In this document: one piece after another, positions 1 to 11,800 of the stretch | How positions within the stretch are numbered: position 1 is the first letter of the stretch | Layout: each line of letters starts with the position of its first letter | DNA from: Alitta virens | Lineage: Eukaryota; Annelida; Polychaeta; Phyllodocida; Nereididae | Assembly: GCA_932294295.1 (NCBI GenBank) | Contig: OW028573.1 | Span: forward strand, 53,476,329-53,540,328 | Direction: 5' to 3' | DNA: 64,000 nt | Position numbers and translations under genes: made by a program | The notes under the pieces: generated by a model | Told to the model about the DNA's origin: nothing | Seen by the model: the letters and a program-made list of their open reading frames with translations, nothing else | Database searches by the model: none

Positions 1-395
1 ATGACTATGTTGGACCAACGTTGGACCAACGTATTTACATTGGTTGCACCCATTGGCCCAGCAGGGTTTTGTTCATCGGTTCCACAATGGCCCAACTGTA
101 AGATTGGCCCAACGTTGGACCCACTAAGGTACCCATTACATTCGAGCAGAAAAGCATATGTTGGGCCATTATTGGACCAATATATTACCATTGGGCCAAC
201 AGTGGGCCAATGACTGCACAACCAATTAAATACCAACCAACCAACGGCCAGCATTAGCCCAATGATCCCTCAGCCCACTAACCATTAGCCAACATTGGCC
301 CAATGACTGCACAGCCCGCAAACCACCAGCCAACATTGGCCCAAAGACTGATCTCCATCTTTGAGCCAACCGACCAAAGGCCAACGTTGGACCAA
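1..395. repeat. Palindrome-rich degenerate tandem repeat
   Basis: The sequence repeats short near-palindromes of the form TTGGCCCAA, TTGGACCAA and CCAACGTTGG at irregular intervals of roughly 15-45 nt up to about 395. It looks like the edge of a degenerate satellite or a minisatellite-type mobile element and may extend left of the window. Confidence 0.75.
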
Positions 396-989
396 TAATG
401 CCATTTTTGCTAGGAAGTCATACATATAATAGGATAGATGTGAGTCAACTCCCAAAGCTTACAAGCTGTGGTGAGAGTTGCTCGATGAACAGAGAAAAAA
501 AAAATTATCATTATAAATTAGAACTTCACACAAAGCAATACAAACTGAAGAATAAATACAAACTGATTATTAATAATTATCAATAAACAGGAGTACAATT
601 TACTTGTACAGTTAAACACATGGCAACTAGTAAATGAACTTGGTAGAAATTGTAATCAAACGTTTTTGTTTATATTTCCACATTAATATTTGGAGTAGTT
701 CTTAAGTCTCCTACTAGGCACTCAACTTGAGTAATCTTTATGCATTGTAACCAGAATTTGTTTTGACATTTTAAGATTATCTGTCTGGGAGACATTTGTA
801 CACTCAAACCTAATAATGAACAACACAGCCCCCTAAGAGGGCCTTTTCACATGTATATCTATTATGTTGTTGCCGACCTGCCTTCAGTGGAAAAACCTCC
901 CCTAGATAAAGAAGTGGAAGAAAGCCTTGCGTTTTTTTTGTTCAATTATATGATATACTGTACATTTTCTCATTTGAAATAAATAAGAC
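396..989. other. Intergenic, nothing recognised
   Basis: AT-rich DNA with A-runs and no credible coding or RNA gene. Confidence 0.6.
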
Positions 990-1464
990 TAATGTCTCCT
1001 TTATGGTTGTCTGCTTTTTGGTGGTCACCTTTTTGGTTGTCTCCTTTTTGGTACTCCCCAAGTTATGGTAGCCGAATGATGCACTTTCTTGGTCTCGTAG
1101 TTTCGTGGGGTGATGATCAGTTTCGCCCCACGAAAGTGCCAACTTTTGCCCCCACAGAAGTACCTACATTCGCCCTACAAAAATATACCCAACTTTCGTA
1201 TCACAAAAGTACCATTTTTCGGACACTGTTAACCTGCCCCCCTCACTGACGGTTTTAGCTAATTAACTGCGTAATATTGAACATACAGAGATGTTTTGCA
1301 TATCCCGGAATGCCCACATCAGATACTGTATTAATCGGGTAAATGACAAAAAATAATTAGTGAGGGGGGCGGGGGCACCAAGCTTGCTCGCGAATTGTCC
1401 TGGCCCCTACGAAATCCCCTTGGTCTAGAAGCCTAGATTTATATGACCGTATTTCTGGATTTAA

Positions 1465-1546
1465 TTTACCTAGAATAATGTCATTCCTATCGGCAATAGA
1501 GTACAACATTACCAGTCTAAGTAGCATTGCCATTATTCTAGGTAAA
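1465..1546. repeat. Perfect 16 bp inverted repeat
   Basis: TTTACCTAGAATAATG at 1465-1480 and its exact reverse complement at 1531-1546, with a 50 nt spacer, inside the element above. Confidence 0.85.
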
Positions 1547-1974
1547 ATTTAGAGATGCTGGCAGGCTTGCAGACTGTATGCGTAAGAAAAATTGCGTTTT
1601 GGGTCATTTTCAACCCAAAAAAGTAACCAAATTAATGCCTGTAGAAATATGTCATTAATTCTGCCAAGAAGGTAGAATATTGCCTGTCATAAGAGGTATC
1701 AACCATCTAGGTAAAACACATTCAGAGATACGGGCATGCAAACTTAGGCTTCCAGACTATATGAAACACCTTCACACATTTAAAGTGTTTTAGGTTGGAA
1801 GAGGAGGAGGAGAGGATGAGGAGGGGGGGGGGGGAAGTAGGGGGCAGGAGGGAAGCACTCTTACAAAGTTGCATACCTGCAGTTATTTGCATTAGTCATC
1901 ACTTTTGTGGTGTGAAACCTACACTGTCAGGGTCGACATTTTAATAGCTCTAATACTTTTGTGGTGCAACACTT

Positions 1975-2150
1975 ACTATCACTATCAGTAACCTTCTTGG
2001 TGCGAAAGTTGGTAACCTTCATGGTGCGAAAGTTGGTAACTTTTGTGGTGCGAAAGTTGGACTGTCATGGTGCGAAAGTTGGGTTTGTCGCGGTGCGAAA
2101 GTTGGACTGCGAAAGTTGGGACTGTCGTGGTGGGAAAGTTACTGTCTCCC
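1975..2150 (+). repeat. Tandem minisatellite, unit about 25-28 bp
   Basis: At least six copies of a unit containing GGTGCGAAAGTTGG, for example GTAACCTTCATGGTGCGAAA. A run of open frame across it is a by-product of the repeat. Confidence 0.8.
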
Positions 2151-2159
2151 CGCGAAACC

Positions 2160-3654
2160 ATGATAACTGTTCTGTTCTGTCAATGACAATAATACAGCTG
2201 TTTAAAATTAATTAATGCATAATAGCAAAAAACTAAATATATATAAATTATAAAAAAAAAAACATTTATATTAATTTATAGATTAATATGATAGTAATAA
2301 AAATGCCAGTATTACAAATTTACACCAATTGCAATTTAACAAAAATACTCTGCTAATTAAAATTATTTAAGTTCAAATCTGGAAATAAAATAAAATTAAC
2401 CTTGAGTTCAACATTTGAATAATGTAAGTCCCACCTGGTCTGTAGCCAGGCACATGATACAATAAACATTAATTTTACATTTAAAAAAGCTGGTTATCAC
2501 AACATGTAACTGTACTCTGTAACAGACGACAGTCTTTTGCTGTACGTGGAGAGCTGTAGTCTGCCTGTGAAATAAATAGTAAATAGTAAATAAGTAGGTT
2601 TTTTTTTTCGACACCCCAGGTGAATGACCATGTACCATGATTGAGCCTGTTGTTGTAAACAAGAGTTACTGCAATATGCTGTCGTTTTTACAGCCAAGTT
2701 TTACCCGATCCCTAGTCAATCCCCAAAATATTTTGAAGGGTGTGCAAAGCTCCAGACACTTTATATGGGCAAGAATCGGTTGAGCAACATACCATACCTC
2801 CAATCAATTGGTAAATCACTGAATGCAGCCCTTTTTGCGGACAGCCTTCTTTTGCGGTGGACTTCAACAGAATAACGACAGTAGAAGCCAGTTTCTGTGA
2901 CATCAAGAAACCAATAAATTTTCCCGCCAGATCCAACAAAATAATAAGTGTTAAAATCCTTCTCCTGTATAATAGTACAATATTAAAAACCTCCCTAGTT
3001 ACAAAATGTACTTATACAGGGTGCGGCCTAAAAACTTGCACTAGCAGCAATGTGTCAACAATTCAACCAAATTGAAAAAAGAAACAAATAAGAAAACATA
3101 TATTATTAATTTATTATATTTACCATTCTGTTATAATTACTCTCTGAACTCTAGGTCTAAATGCAAATATTGATTTGTCATGCTCTTCTGATGGATACAT
3201 GCAAATCTGAAACGGCCCTCTTGCGAGTACTGCAGGCAACTGCCTCCAAAGTCGCTCTTTTCATTTCTCAGTCACAGTTTCGGAAATCAGGCGATGAGTA
3301 GTTCGAGTAGCCTTAAAGGTCTTCGGATGGTTTTATCACTAACATTGTCCTCCTACGCAAGCTTGCTCATTTATCGGCATGGATTTCTCTTGATTTAGAA
3401 TGAACCTTGGCTTTCGATGATCTGGTTGCAGCAGAAATTGGTGTGTCCTGCAGCAGTCACGGCAAGCATATTGTTTGGGATTTGCACGTTATCTGGCATT
3501 GAAATCACTACAGATGACCTACTAATCTGCTGCTGATATGCTTGGCGGGTTATTATTTTGACTGGTCAGACTGTTACATAATCTAGACAGCCAGCGGAGC
3601 AACGCCGTCTAGAGTTGGGGCTTTATTTATGTTATCTCGTGTGAATGTCACAAC
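2160..3654. other. Intergenic, nothing firm
   Basis: AT-rich DNA. A mariner-like end (TACAGGGTGCGGCCTAAAAA near 3015) is suggestive, but no partner end or transposase was found. Confidence 0.5.
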
Positions 3655-3750
3655 ATTCCTTGTCCATGCTATCTTGGGCTGGCCGTATCATCTCACCTGC
3701 CTGTCCTAATTAGCCCATCAGGTGCAGAAATACAGGACGTAAAGCCCAAA
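3655..3750 (+). mobile_element. SINE fragment (3' part), copy 1
   Basis: Shares the SINE tail CCTGTCCTAATTAGCC..ATCAGGTGCAGAAATACAGGACGTAAAGCCC with three other places in the window. The tRNA-like head is not recognisable here. Confidence 0.75.
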
Positions 3751-4167
3751 TCCACCCACCACCCACCTTATCATCTCATCATTACAGCTGCCTCTGTCCT
3801 CTGGCAGTTAAATATGCCTCTTTCCTCAGGCAGTTAAACGTGTCAGCCGCATGACTAAGTTTCAGACTAGTGACAATTAATTAAGTGGTTAGTAAATCTT
3901 AATTTGTTGGAAGAATTATTGCAGCAGCTTGACCTGTGTAAATTCACTTCATAACCAAATGCTGTTGCAACCAAAGCCACACATCTAGCAAACCCTGAGT
4001 TAGAAATGCCTAATGAAAAAAATAGCATATTTTGGCCTTAATGGCTGATTTTTATCTGTTTAATTACTCTGTACCTTTTCCATTCTTTGGGGGATTACAC
4101 AAAGTAATCTTGTTGGTTAAATCCCGGCATTAACATGCATTGTAGTTAGCCAACATAGTCCATACAA
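3751..4167. other. Intergenic, nothing recognised
   Basis: No coding or RNA signal. A partial duplication around 3780-3840 (CCTCTGTCCTCTGGCAGTTAA and a close variant). Confidence 0.5.
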
Positions 4168-4287
4168 TTAAGAATATAGCCCCTAAAAAATTTCGGAATA
4201 TAGCAAATAAAACAATTCGGACTGTAGCCCCTTAAATCCGGAATATAGCCCTCATGAAATCCGGATTATAATTCGGAATATAGCCCC
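4168..4287 (+). repeat. Degenerate tandem repeat
   Basis: Five imperfect copies of a roughly 25 nt unit around TTCGGAATATAGCCCC. Confidence 0.75.
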
Positions 4288-4854
4288 AAATGACCCGAAT
4301 GACCATGTACCGTGAAATGATAACAAATTAGGTCTATTTCGCCGATGTAGCCATGCTATAAATAGGCATATAGATGTTGCATTGTGACGTAATCCCCTGT
4401 GGTCTTCTTGTGTTGTCACTTATTCTATGGATTTGAAGATTTTACACGCAATTGACAAAAGCGCAAAATATCAGGTAGCATATCTATAGGACTGGGCATT
4501 TTTTTCAAATATTTGCAACGTTTTTTTCTTATCCATAGTCCTAGATTTAACATTTTTTGTCTCCTTTTATAAGTTACGCCAGTGGGCATGTAAAGTAAGT
4601 ACTTAATGTGTCCTTCAAGGCCTAATGGTGAGAAGTCTTTGATAACCCTGGTCATGCAAGCTGTCCGAGCTCGAAAGTGTCATCAATTTTGATAAGCAAT
4701 TGGCATTATGAGCACGTGTATTGTGTACAGAACTGCATGTGATCTTCGTGATTATGAGGGTCATATAACATTTGTGAATTTGAATTATGAGCCTACAATT
4801 ATAGGCCAATTTATATATTTAGATATACCTGCAGAAAGTTTCATAAAATATACC

Positions 4855-5117
4855 TATGGTCGACTCTATAGACAGCTGTAGCTATAACTGGCTGCATCTC
4901 TCTACTTCTAGCTAATAGTCGAGGAACACCCAGCTCCACTGAAAAATATAAATCTTTGTAAATCTAAAAAATGTATCTAATATATAAATATGTTCTTTTA
5001 GATCCGGCTTTGAGTAGCCAGACAGTTCCGTTTAGTGGCAGGTAGCATCGTATAGCAGAAGTTGTCTAGTTTGTCTCGATTCAATTTGATGGGCCGTTTT
5101 TAATTATACTAACTGTA
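4855..5117 (+). repeat. Dispersed repeat family R, copy 1
   Basis: About 260 nt starting GTCGACTCTA-GACAGCTGTAGC and containing the conserved block TTTTAGATCCGGCTTTGAGTA and GTTCCGTTTAGTGGCAGGTAGC, ending near AACTGTA. Related copies lie at 7527 and 28198, all in the same orientation. Confidence 0.85.
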
Positions 5118-5797
5118 TACAGTATAGTTTCTATGCTTATTGTAAGTAAAAGTTTCTTTTTGTTAGGTACTGGAGCAAGTTAAATTTCGCATGTATAAAG
5201 CAAGTGGTGGGAAAATGCTAAATTGCAATTTGAACATGCAGTTATCTATACTGCACACTTTTTTGTTACCATCGCATGGCAACAATCAGTGATTATGGAA
5301 TATGGGAGATAAGAGAAGCTCCAGTGATGTCAGTTCACAGGACCTGGTCGCCTTAGGGCTGGGAGAACAACACTGATCAGTCTGAGGTCCTTGAGTTTAC
5401 GACTTCGTCTGCTGTTAGTTGCTCTTAGCACACTCTGCTGCCAGCTCCTATTGTTCATTGGAATCTCATATATTGCAGAAAGGGTCTGGACAGAAAATTT
5501 GGGACTGTGACAGGATTGATGCAAATTAAACACCTGTAGGGGAGACAGACTGGGACTGTAAGGGACATGCATTTTGTCAACTGTCATTAACAGTCTGATA
5601 ATGACATGCACAATCCATTGCAGTCCAAAGTTCGCCACAGAAATCATTTGACTAGGACATGGGATCACAGGATGTACTGCTCAATAAGCTAACTGGCACT
5701 TTTAAGATTCTCAACCAATATTCACCATGGATGAAGTCTTGAAGATTGCATTCAAGACAACGAAAGGAGTTTACTTCTAAGACTGCACTTTAATTGT
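5118..5797. other. Upstream region of gene 1 (promoter/5' UTR expected)
   Basis: No repeat recognised. It should hold the gene 1 promoter and 5' UTR, but no TATA box or other element stands out. A 112-codon antisense frame at 5330-5668 looks accidental. Confidence 0.4.
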
Positions 5798-5873
5798 ATG
5801 ATGTTGAAGTCACCAGTGAGAACTTACCTTTTGCCTTGGCTCTACCTAATACTCCTGCTCTGCAAAAGTTCAG
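5798..5873 (+). CDS. Gene 1 exon 1: signal peptide
   Basis: Two ATGs in a row (5798, 5801) open a short reading frame with basic residues followed by a Leu-rich core (LLPWLYLILLLCKSSG), a typical secretory signal. The exon ends at a strong donor (gtaagt) in phase 1, matching the acceptor of the SUEL exon at 7249. Which ATG is used cannot be told. Confidence 0.8.
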
Positions 5874-8800
5874 GTAAGTCGGTTTTATCTATGATGCAAG
5901 CAAAATTTAACGCTAGCACACATAAATTGCACATTTTAGCACCGATTTCAATGGTTGTTAAATATTTATCAAATTTTGCAAAGGGAGAGGCAAGAGATAC
6001 TGGATTGGTATTTTGGTTGATTGCATTTTCAGTTAACAATTTCTCATCATCAGTCCGTTGTATCTTGCGCACACATGCCTACTAAAATTTATATTTAGTT
6101 TCTCTCTCTTTTTTTTTTTGCTTACAAATTCTTTAAGTGGTAGGTAATTCATACTAACTTGTTTTATACTAAAACCACAGCGAGTTTTTCACAATATCAG
6201 CCATTCGTCATAAATATATTTTATTAAGTGAACTGTCAGTGGTCAGCAAGTAGGGATTCGATTCGATAGCAATGGACGGTGGATTAGCCAGGGGCTATTG
6301 TGGGATAATCTAGCAGCCCAGTGTTGGTCATTACATTGTGTATGTACTTGATGAGTGACCACATGCCAGTGTCCTTTGTTGGCAGGAAGTTCTCGCACAT
6401 AAAACGGAGTCAATTGAACCGGAGTGAAGTTTATGGAATTACAAGAGGTCAATTGACTGGTGGACAACATGAGGGGCATCCATTGTTAAACAATCGTACA
6501 TCTATCTTATTATATTGGCATTATCTCGATTTCGATTGACAACTATGCTATAATAATGTAAACTGCCCAGCCACTTAATCCAGGGATGAATGTGCAGATT
6601 TAAATCATGCAATGTTTGACTGTTATGGCTCTTAAGGTCATAAGCGACCAAGCAGCACCTGTTGCCATGGTGACTTTCTTTCATGTTGGATTTTTTGCCT
6701 GGAGCTGAAACATCAAACAGAAAAAAAGATAAGGTCCTGGCCATTTGAATTGATATCATATCTGCAGAATTATTTGGAACTATATCATACTGACGTCAGC
6801 CTAAACCTATTTCACAACATTAATAATTTTCGTATTTTTAACAAAGTTATGTCACAAGCACTTGATGTAATCACCAAAAACTCAGTTAGGTGCTGGAGGC
6901 AAGTCAGACATAACGGCTAATATGAAGTTTATTAAATTAGCCCCCAGCAAAATTTTCTGATTTGAGTGTACCTGTTTCAGAACATTTCTTTTTTCCAATC
7001 CATTGTTTTGACGGCGCATAACAATGCAACCATTATAGTATGGGTGTCAGTATACTAAATTTAGATAGTAAGGGTTATTTTTCTTGATAATAACTGCATT
7101 CAAAAATATATAAACAACTTTGAGCATGTGGATGGTTTTAGGCTATACTGTTCAGGTTTATTAGTCCTATTTGACAATATGAGCCTGTATCCATGAAATA
7201 TGAAATTGACACAGCTCTCCGTGCAATTTTATGCTTTCTGAATTGCAGGGAGCAAGGTGCTACACAGACATGGTTGCATGACAGCGGCCCTCGTTTACAC
7301 ACGTCTCCATCTGGTCTGTCCTGTGGGAAAGTACATAGAGGTAATGTAATTCAAGTCGAATTGATTGAATAAACCAAAAAGTACAAGTGAAAGTAATTTA
7401 TCCTCAGTGGAAATAAGTTGTAAATGTTGAAATAAAAGTTCCACCTATTTGTTACTGCAAGGAAATAATACCACTTTCTCTAAAATAGTCCTATTCTATG
7501 AGAATATAGTTAGTTTCATTAAAAAACAGTCGACTCTAGACTGCTGTAGGCGCCTATTCCTGGCTGTAGCTATAACTGTCTAAAGCCAGCTACTTCTGTC
7601 TACTTCTAGCTAATAGTTGGCTTACACTTAGCACCACTAAATAATATGAACCTAGGTAAATGTAAGAAAATTCGAATATATCATAATATGTACTTTTAGA
7701 TCCGGCTTTGAGTAGCCAGCTATAGCCATACAGTTCCGTTTAGTGGCAGGTAGCATCGTAAAGCAGAAATTGTCCAGCTTTGTCTAGGTTCAATTTGAAA
7801 GGCTTTTTGTAATGAAACTAACTGTACGTTCCATTAGGTCATGTCACTTTTATCCTTGTGGAGCCCAATTTTGATAGTCATGGTATCAATATTACTTCAC
7901 TGATATTTTGGGTCTTTATAGTTTTTGCACCTCAATCTAGTATTGTATCAGTGTAACTTTTAGCAGTATAGTGCAACATGCTCACCTGTATTTTATAGCA
8001 ACAGATTTCCTTACTTTGGCATGACTGGTGGGAACCTATCCGCAGCGGGGAATCGAATCCGACCCAGTGGTCGGATTCGATTCCCCGGTTGTGCCTAAGT
8101 TGGATGGCTGTTTCATCCTTTACTCATTGTCATGGTCGCTATCCTACTTAACAGGTGCAGAAATACAGGACGTTAAGCCCTGATAAAATCACCGACCCTT
8201 ACTTTGCCATACAATACATATATTATAAATATATATATATATCTTTTTAATAGGAGCTTGAATCTATTCTAGGTGTTGTCAGCCAGGTTTGGCGTCAGTG
8301 CCTATGGACTGTGCATTTCAACTCTGCAAGACTGTTTCCAAGAAGCTCCACTTCCCGTCCATTGTTGCCACAGACAGCGCTGCCTGGTGGATGTCGAGAA
8401 CATTACAGTCAAGCCGTGTGGAGGCTGGGCTAGCTATTACCAAGTCAAATATATTTGTAGACCTGGTAAGTCTACAGTTAATTGTAGATAGTATGCCTGA
8501 TCACCATTGAAGCAATGTCGGGCAGACGTGGAGCTGACAAAGTTCCAAATCGATTTGTAAATTTAACATAGCAAACTTGTTTGAACATACTTGTGTGTCC
8601 AAAAGTTGGCTCAACCTATTTTAACTATCAGGACCACAGTGGCAATGAAAAAAGGTGGCCTTAATATAATTTAATTATAATCTTCCCCAAATAGCATGTC
8701 ACCTTATGTCTGGCTATTATTAATAATATATTTAATTATTACATTTTTCATTTTAATTAATCATATTTTCCTTTCAAGATATTTTATTTTCCCTTTTTAC

Positions 8801-11800
8801 AGCACCTGAGGTCAACTGCAGTAATCCATTGGATACGGGTCAACAGGAGAGTCACAACATTGCATACTTCACAAAGGAATCGCTCAGTCCCATTGCAACT
8901 AACATTTCAAATCGCATTCCCAATGCTTCACTTGGAGCCTTTGGGACCTCTAACAGCAAAACAACACACAATATAACAAAACATATAAGAACTACAACTG
9001 CAAATGCTATACTGGACGATTTAAAGACACTCACACATTCAGTGAACGGAACCATATCATTTTTACCAAAAAATGAGACTGTCCATGGTTTGTTCGACAG
9101 GCTTTTCCAGTTCAATATGGTTAATTCTAACATAACAGAGGAAGAAGTCCACAAGGCAGGTCCATCTGACAAAAATGACAGACTCACTGATTATGACAAT
9201 GATGACTATGATGAAATTGATAGGATGGAAACAATACAACATGAAGAAACAACAGAAAATCCCATTACATCATCTTACAAGATTGAGTCTACTACACCTA
9301 CGAACATTCTCTCAATGCAATCTAAAACTACAAGGGCTCCCAAGTTTTCTGTTCATAGAGAGACTGTTAAAGTTTCAGTTAAAACGCATGGCAGATCATC
9401 AAATTATTCAAACACAGAAAGACCTGCTACAAACAATCACACAAAGGTACAGAACTCTTCCTACAGTTCAACCACAATGCCAGCAACAACAAAATCACAT
9501 AAAAAGGAAACCAGGTCAGAGAGAGCAATTGGTGATGACAGATATGATCACAACCATCATCAGGCAGACCATCCACATAAGAACACACAGGCTGCCATGT
9601 GGCATCTCTTTTACACAGAAGCTCCTCGGGTTCACCACCGTAGCGAAAATAAACCAAGAGGAAGATCCTACCCCGTGCGTCCTCCACATGGCAGTTTCAA
9701 GAACCACTACTCAGCCCTGACCCCATACCCAAGAAGAACCATTTCCACTGACTTAGATTCTGATGAACTACCATCCTACAATGATGGACTTCTTTGGCAA
9801 GTTCTTGCCAAGATAAGTAACGGTCCAGGTAATGATGAAGATTCAGGTGAAAATGCAAAAGGCATCCATAAACCCATAAACCCCCAACATACAGATTCCG
9901 CTGTAACAATCAGACCCACTAGATCTAATTCAAGATTTACTGGGAGACATTTTGAAAGAGAACAGTCTTCTCAAAAGCAGCAAACAGAGGAAAACCAAGG
10001 AGATGACTCAGCATCATCCTCAAGAGAGCAAGAGCACGCAAATACTGATGGCAGTTATGTGAACACAGGAAAGTTTACACCAACAGCTCGACCGAGACCA
10101 TTAAGTCCACCAAGAACCAATCTGCCTCTTCAACCTAGTAGAAGTAGAACACTAAAAGACAGATATAGAATGAGAAGACCCAATACTGACCATTCTCGGG
10201 CCCATAAACCCCCATCATATCAAACAAGAAATACTGAAGATTCTATTGCAAGATATCCCAATGTTTCACTGCGCCCCAGAAGACCCGACTATATCAAGCC
10301 TATGCCCACAAGGAACAGACAAGAAGAGCCTGAATTTAAAAGACCAACTTATGATGCTCCTGGCCAATGGCAAACAAGGCAGGATGGCCCAGTGGAAGTT
10401 AGAAATCTTACCACATCAGATGTAAACTTTAGAAGGCATTTTGGTGCAAATGAGCAGACTGATGCTAAAAGAGGATGGGCCCCTCTCGGACCTTATGGAG
10501 AGGATATGAGCGATAAAAGGGTGGCTGATATAGAGTTAAAAAACTTTGATGTCACCACGATGGCAACTAGACCAACTACAAGTTCAACCACCTCAACAAC
10601 TATAGCTACAAAACCTTTCAGACATCGTCCCACACCTACGTATCGACCCATCTTTAGACATCCTATATCTTCGACAAAACATCCCCATCCACCTCAGCGC
10701 AGACCTAGCCCTAGATTCAAACTGGTGCAAGAACCGACTTTAGACGAAGCCCCAAGAAAGTCTGTGTTACCCAGTGACAGCAGGATTGCAGTGTGGTTTG
10801 CAGAACCAAAACGTGTTACACAAATCACAGCAGTTACAGCATTGAAGCATGACACAAGTACACACAATCCATCTCTTGAAATAAGTTCATCTTCATCTGC
10901 AATTGACGATGATGTCAAGAATGTACCAACTGGTCAGGAGGAAGACATCTGGTCAACCAATGTAGCCGCTAGTCGCATGTCTTTTGGTAAGTCACCAACG
11001 ATAACTATGCATTCAACAACTATAATTGAAATATACATTTTGCAAATGGTAATTGAATTGAAGACTATCATTGATATTTTTTACATTTGGTATATGATGA
11101 AAATAGTGCTTATAATCCAGGAAGCTTACACAACTTTTTCATTTCCAGGAACTCTCTTGACAATTGCTTGTGGAGAAGCCGCCATGTTTGTCGTATTGCT
11201 AATTGCTCTGGCGATCTGTCTTCGAAGGTACTGAATTCTACACGTATATTTTACGTTTCCCAAATTCACATTTTCTCATTTACAATGACGTTAAGTGAAT
11301 AAGATATGGCAATAAGGGAGAACGATTTAGCAGGAACCCTCAATAAAGAAAGATTCATGCAGTGCAATGTTTTGACTTGGTATTGATTATACTTTTTCCA
11401 TTCCAGATCTCGTAAGGCTTATCTCAAGTCCACACGAAAGGTATATATCCGCTACGACTGTGATGACTCCTGCAGCAACGTCACCAACACTACCACATTG
11501 ACGTCGGCAACGTCACAAAGCCATTTCCATAAACACCAACCCCAAAATAAAGGAGGACAATACAATGTGTTACAGGGGTGCCAAACAAAAAGGCCTCAGG
11601 GCACACCTTCTAAGGACCCTCCTGTGTATCATGCAACACACAAGAAATCCTTGCCTAAACCTTTGCCAAAAGGAAACAGGCCCAGTATTTTAAAAGAACA
11701 CAAATCACCTGTGAGACCTCCCAAACAGCCTCCTCCTCCACCACCAAGATTAGACAAACTGAATGACCCAAACCCATTATCCGCCAGGTGTCTATCTGCT

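Larger units (their letters stand above)
1075..2155. mobile_element. Candidate element bounded by inverted minisatellite ends
   Basis: The right end (about 1890-2155) carries repeats of a unit like GGTGCGAAAGTTGG with spacers of 10-15 nt. The left end (about 1090-1215) carries the same unit inverted (CCAACTTTCG..CAC, CCCCACGAAAGT). The interior is unrelated and includes a perfect hairpin at 1465-1546 and a G-run near 1825-1835. This is the layout of a non-autonomous DNA element with subterminal tandem repeats. No transposase is present and exact ends are not resolved. Confidence 0.55.
7341..8272 (+). other. Gene 1 intron 2 (splits the SUEL domain)
   Basis: Holds dispersed repeat R copy 2, a SINE copy and an AT microsatellite near 8215-8242. 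Confidence 0.75.

Noticed and set aside
1961..2215. 84-codon frame with repeated VRKL
   Set aside because: Product of a tandem minisatellite, not a protein.
3014..3050. Mariner-like terminal sequence (TACAGGGTG..CCTAAAAA)
   Set aside because: No inverted partner and no transposase reading could be found nearby, so it may be chance.
5330..5668. 112-codon antisense frame upstream of gene 1
   Set aside because: No domain, no splice partner and no signal peptide; likely accidental.
9175..9720. 181-codon frame overlapping gene 1 exon 4 in another frame
   Set aside because: It is the shifted reading of a low-complexity coding exon and has no start context or domain of its own.
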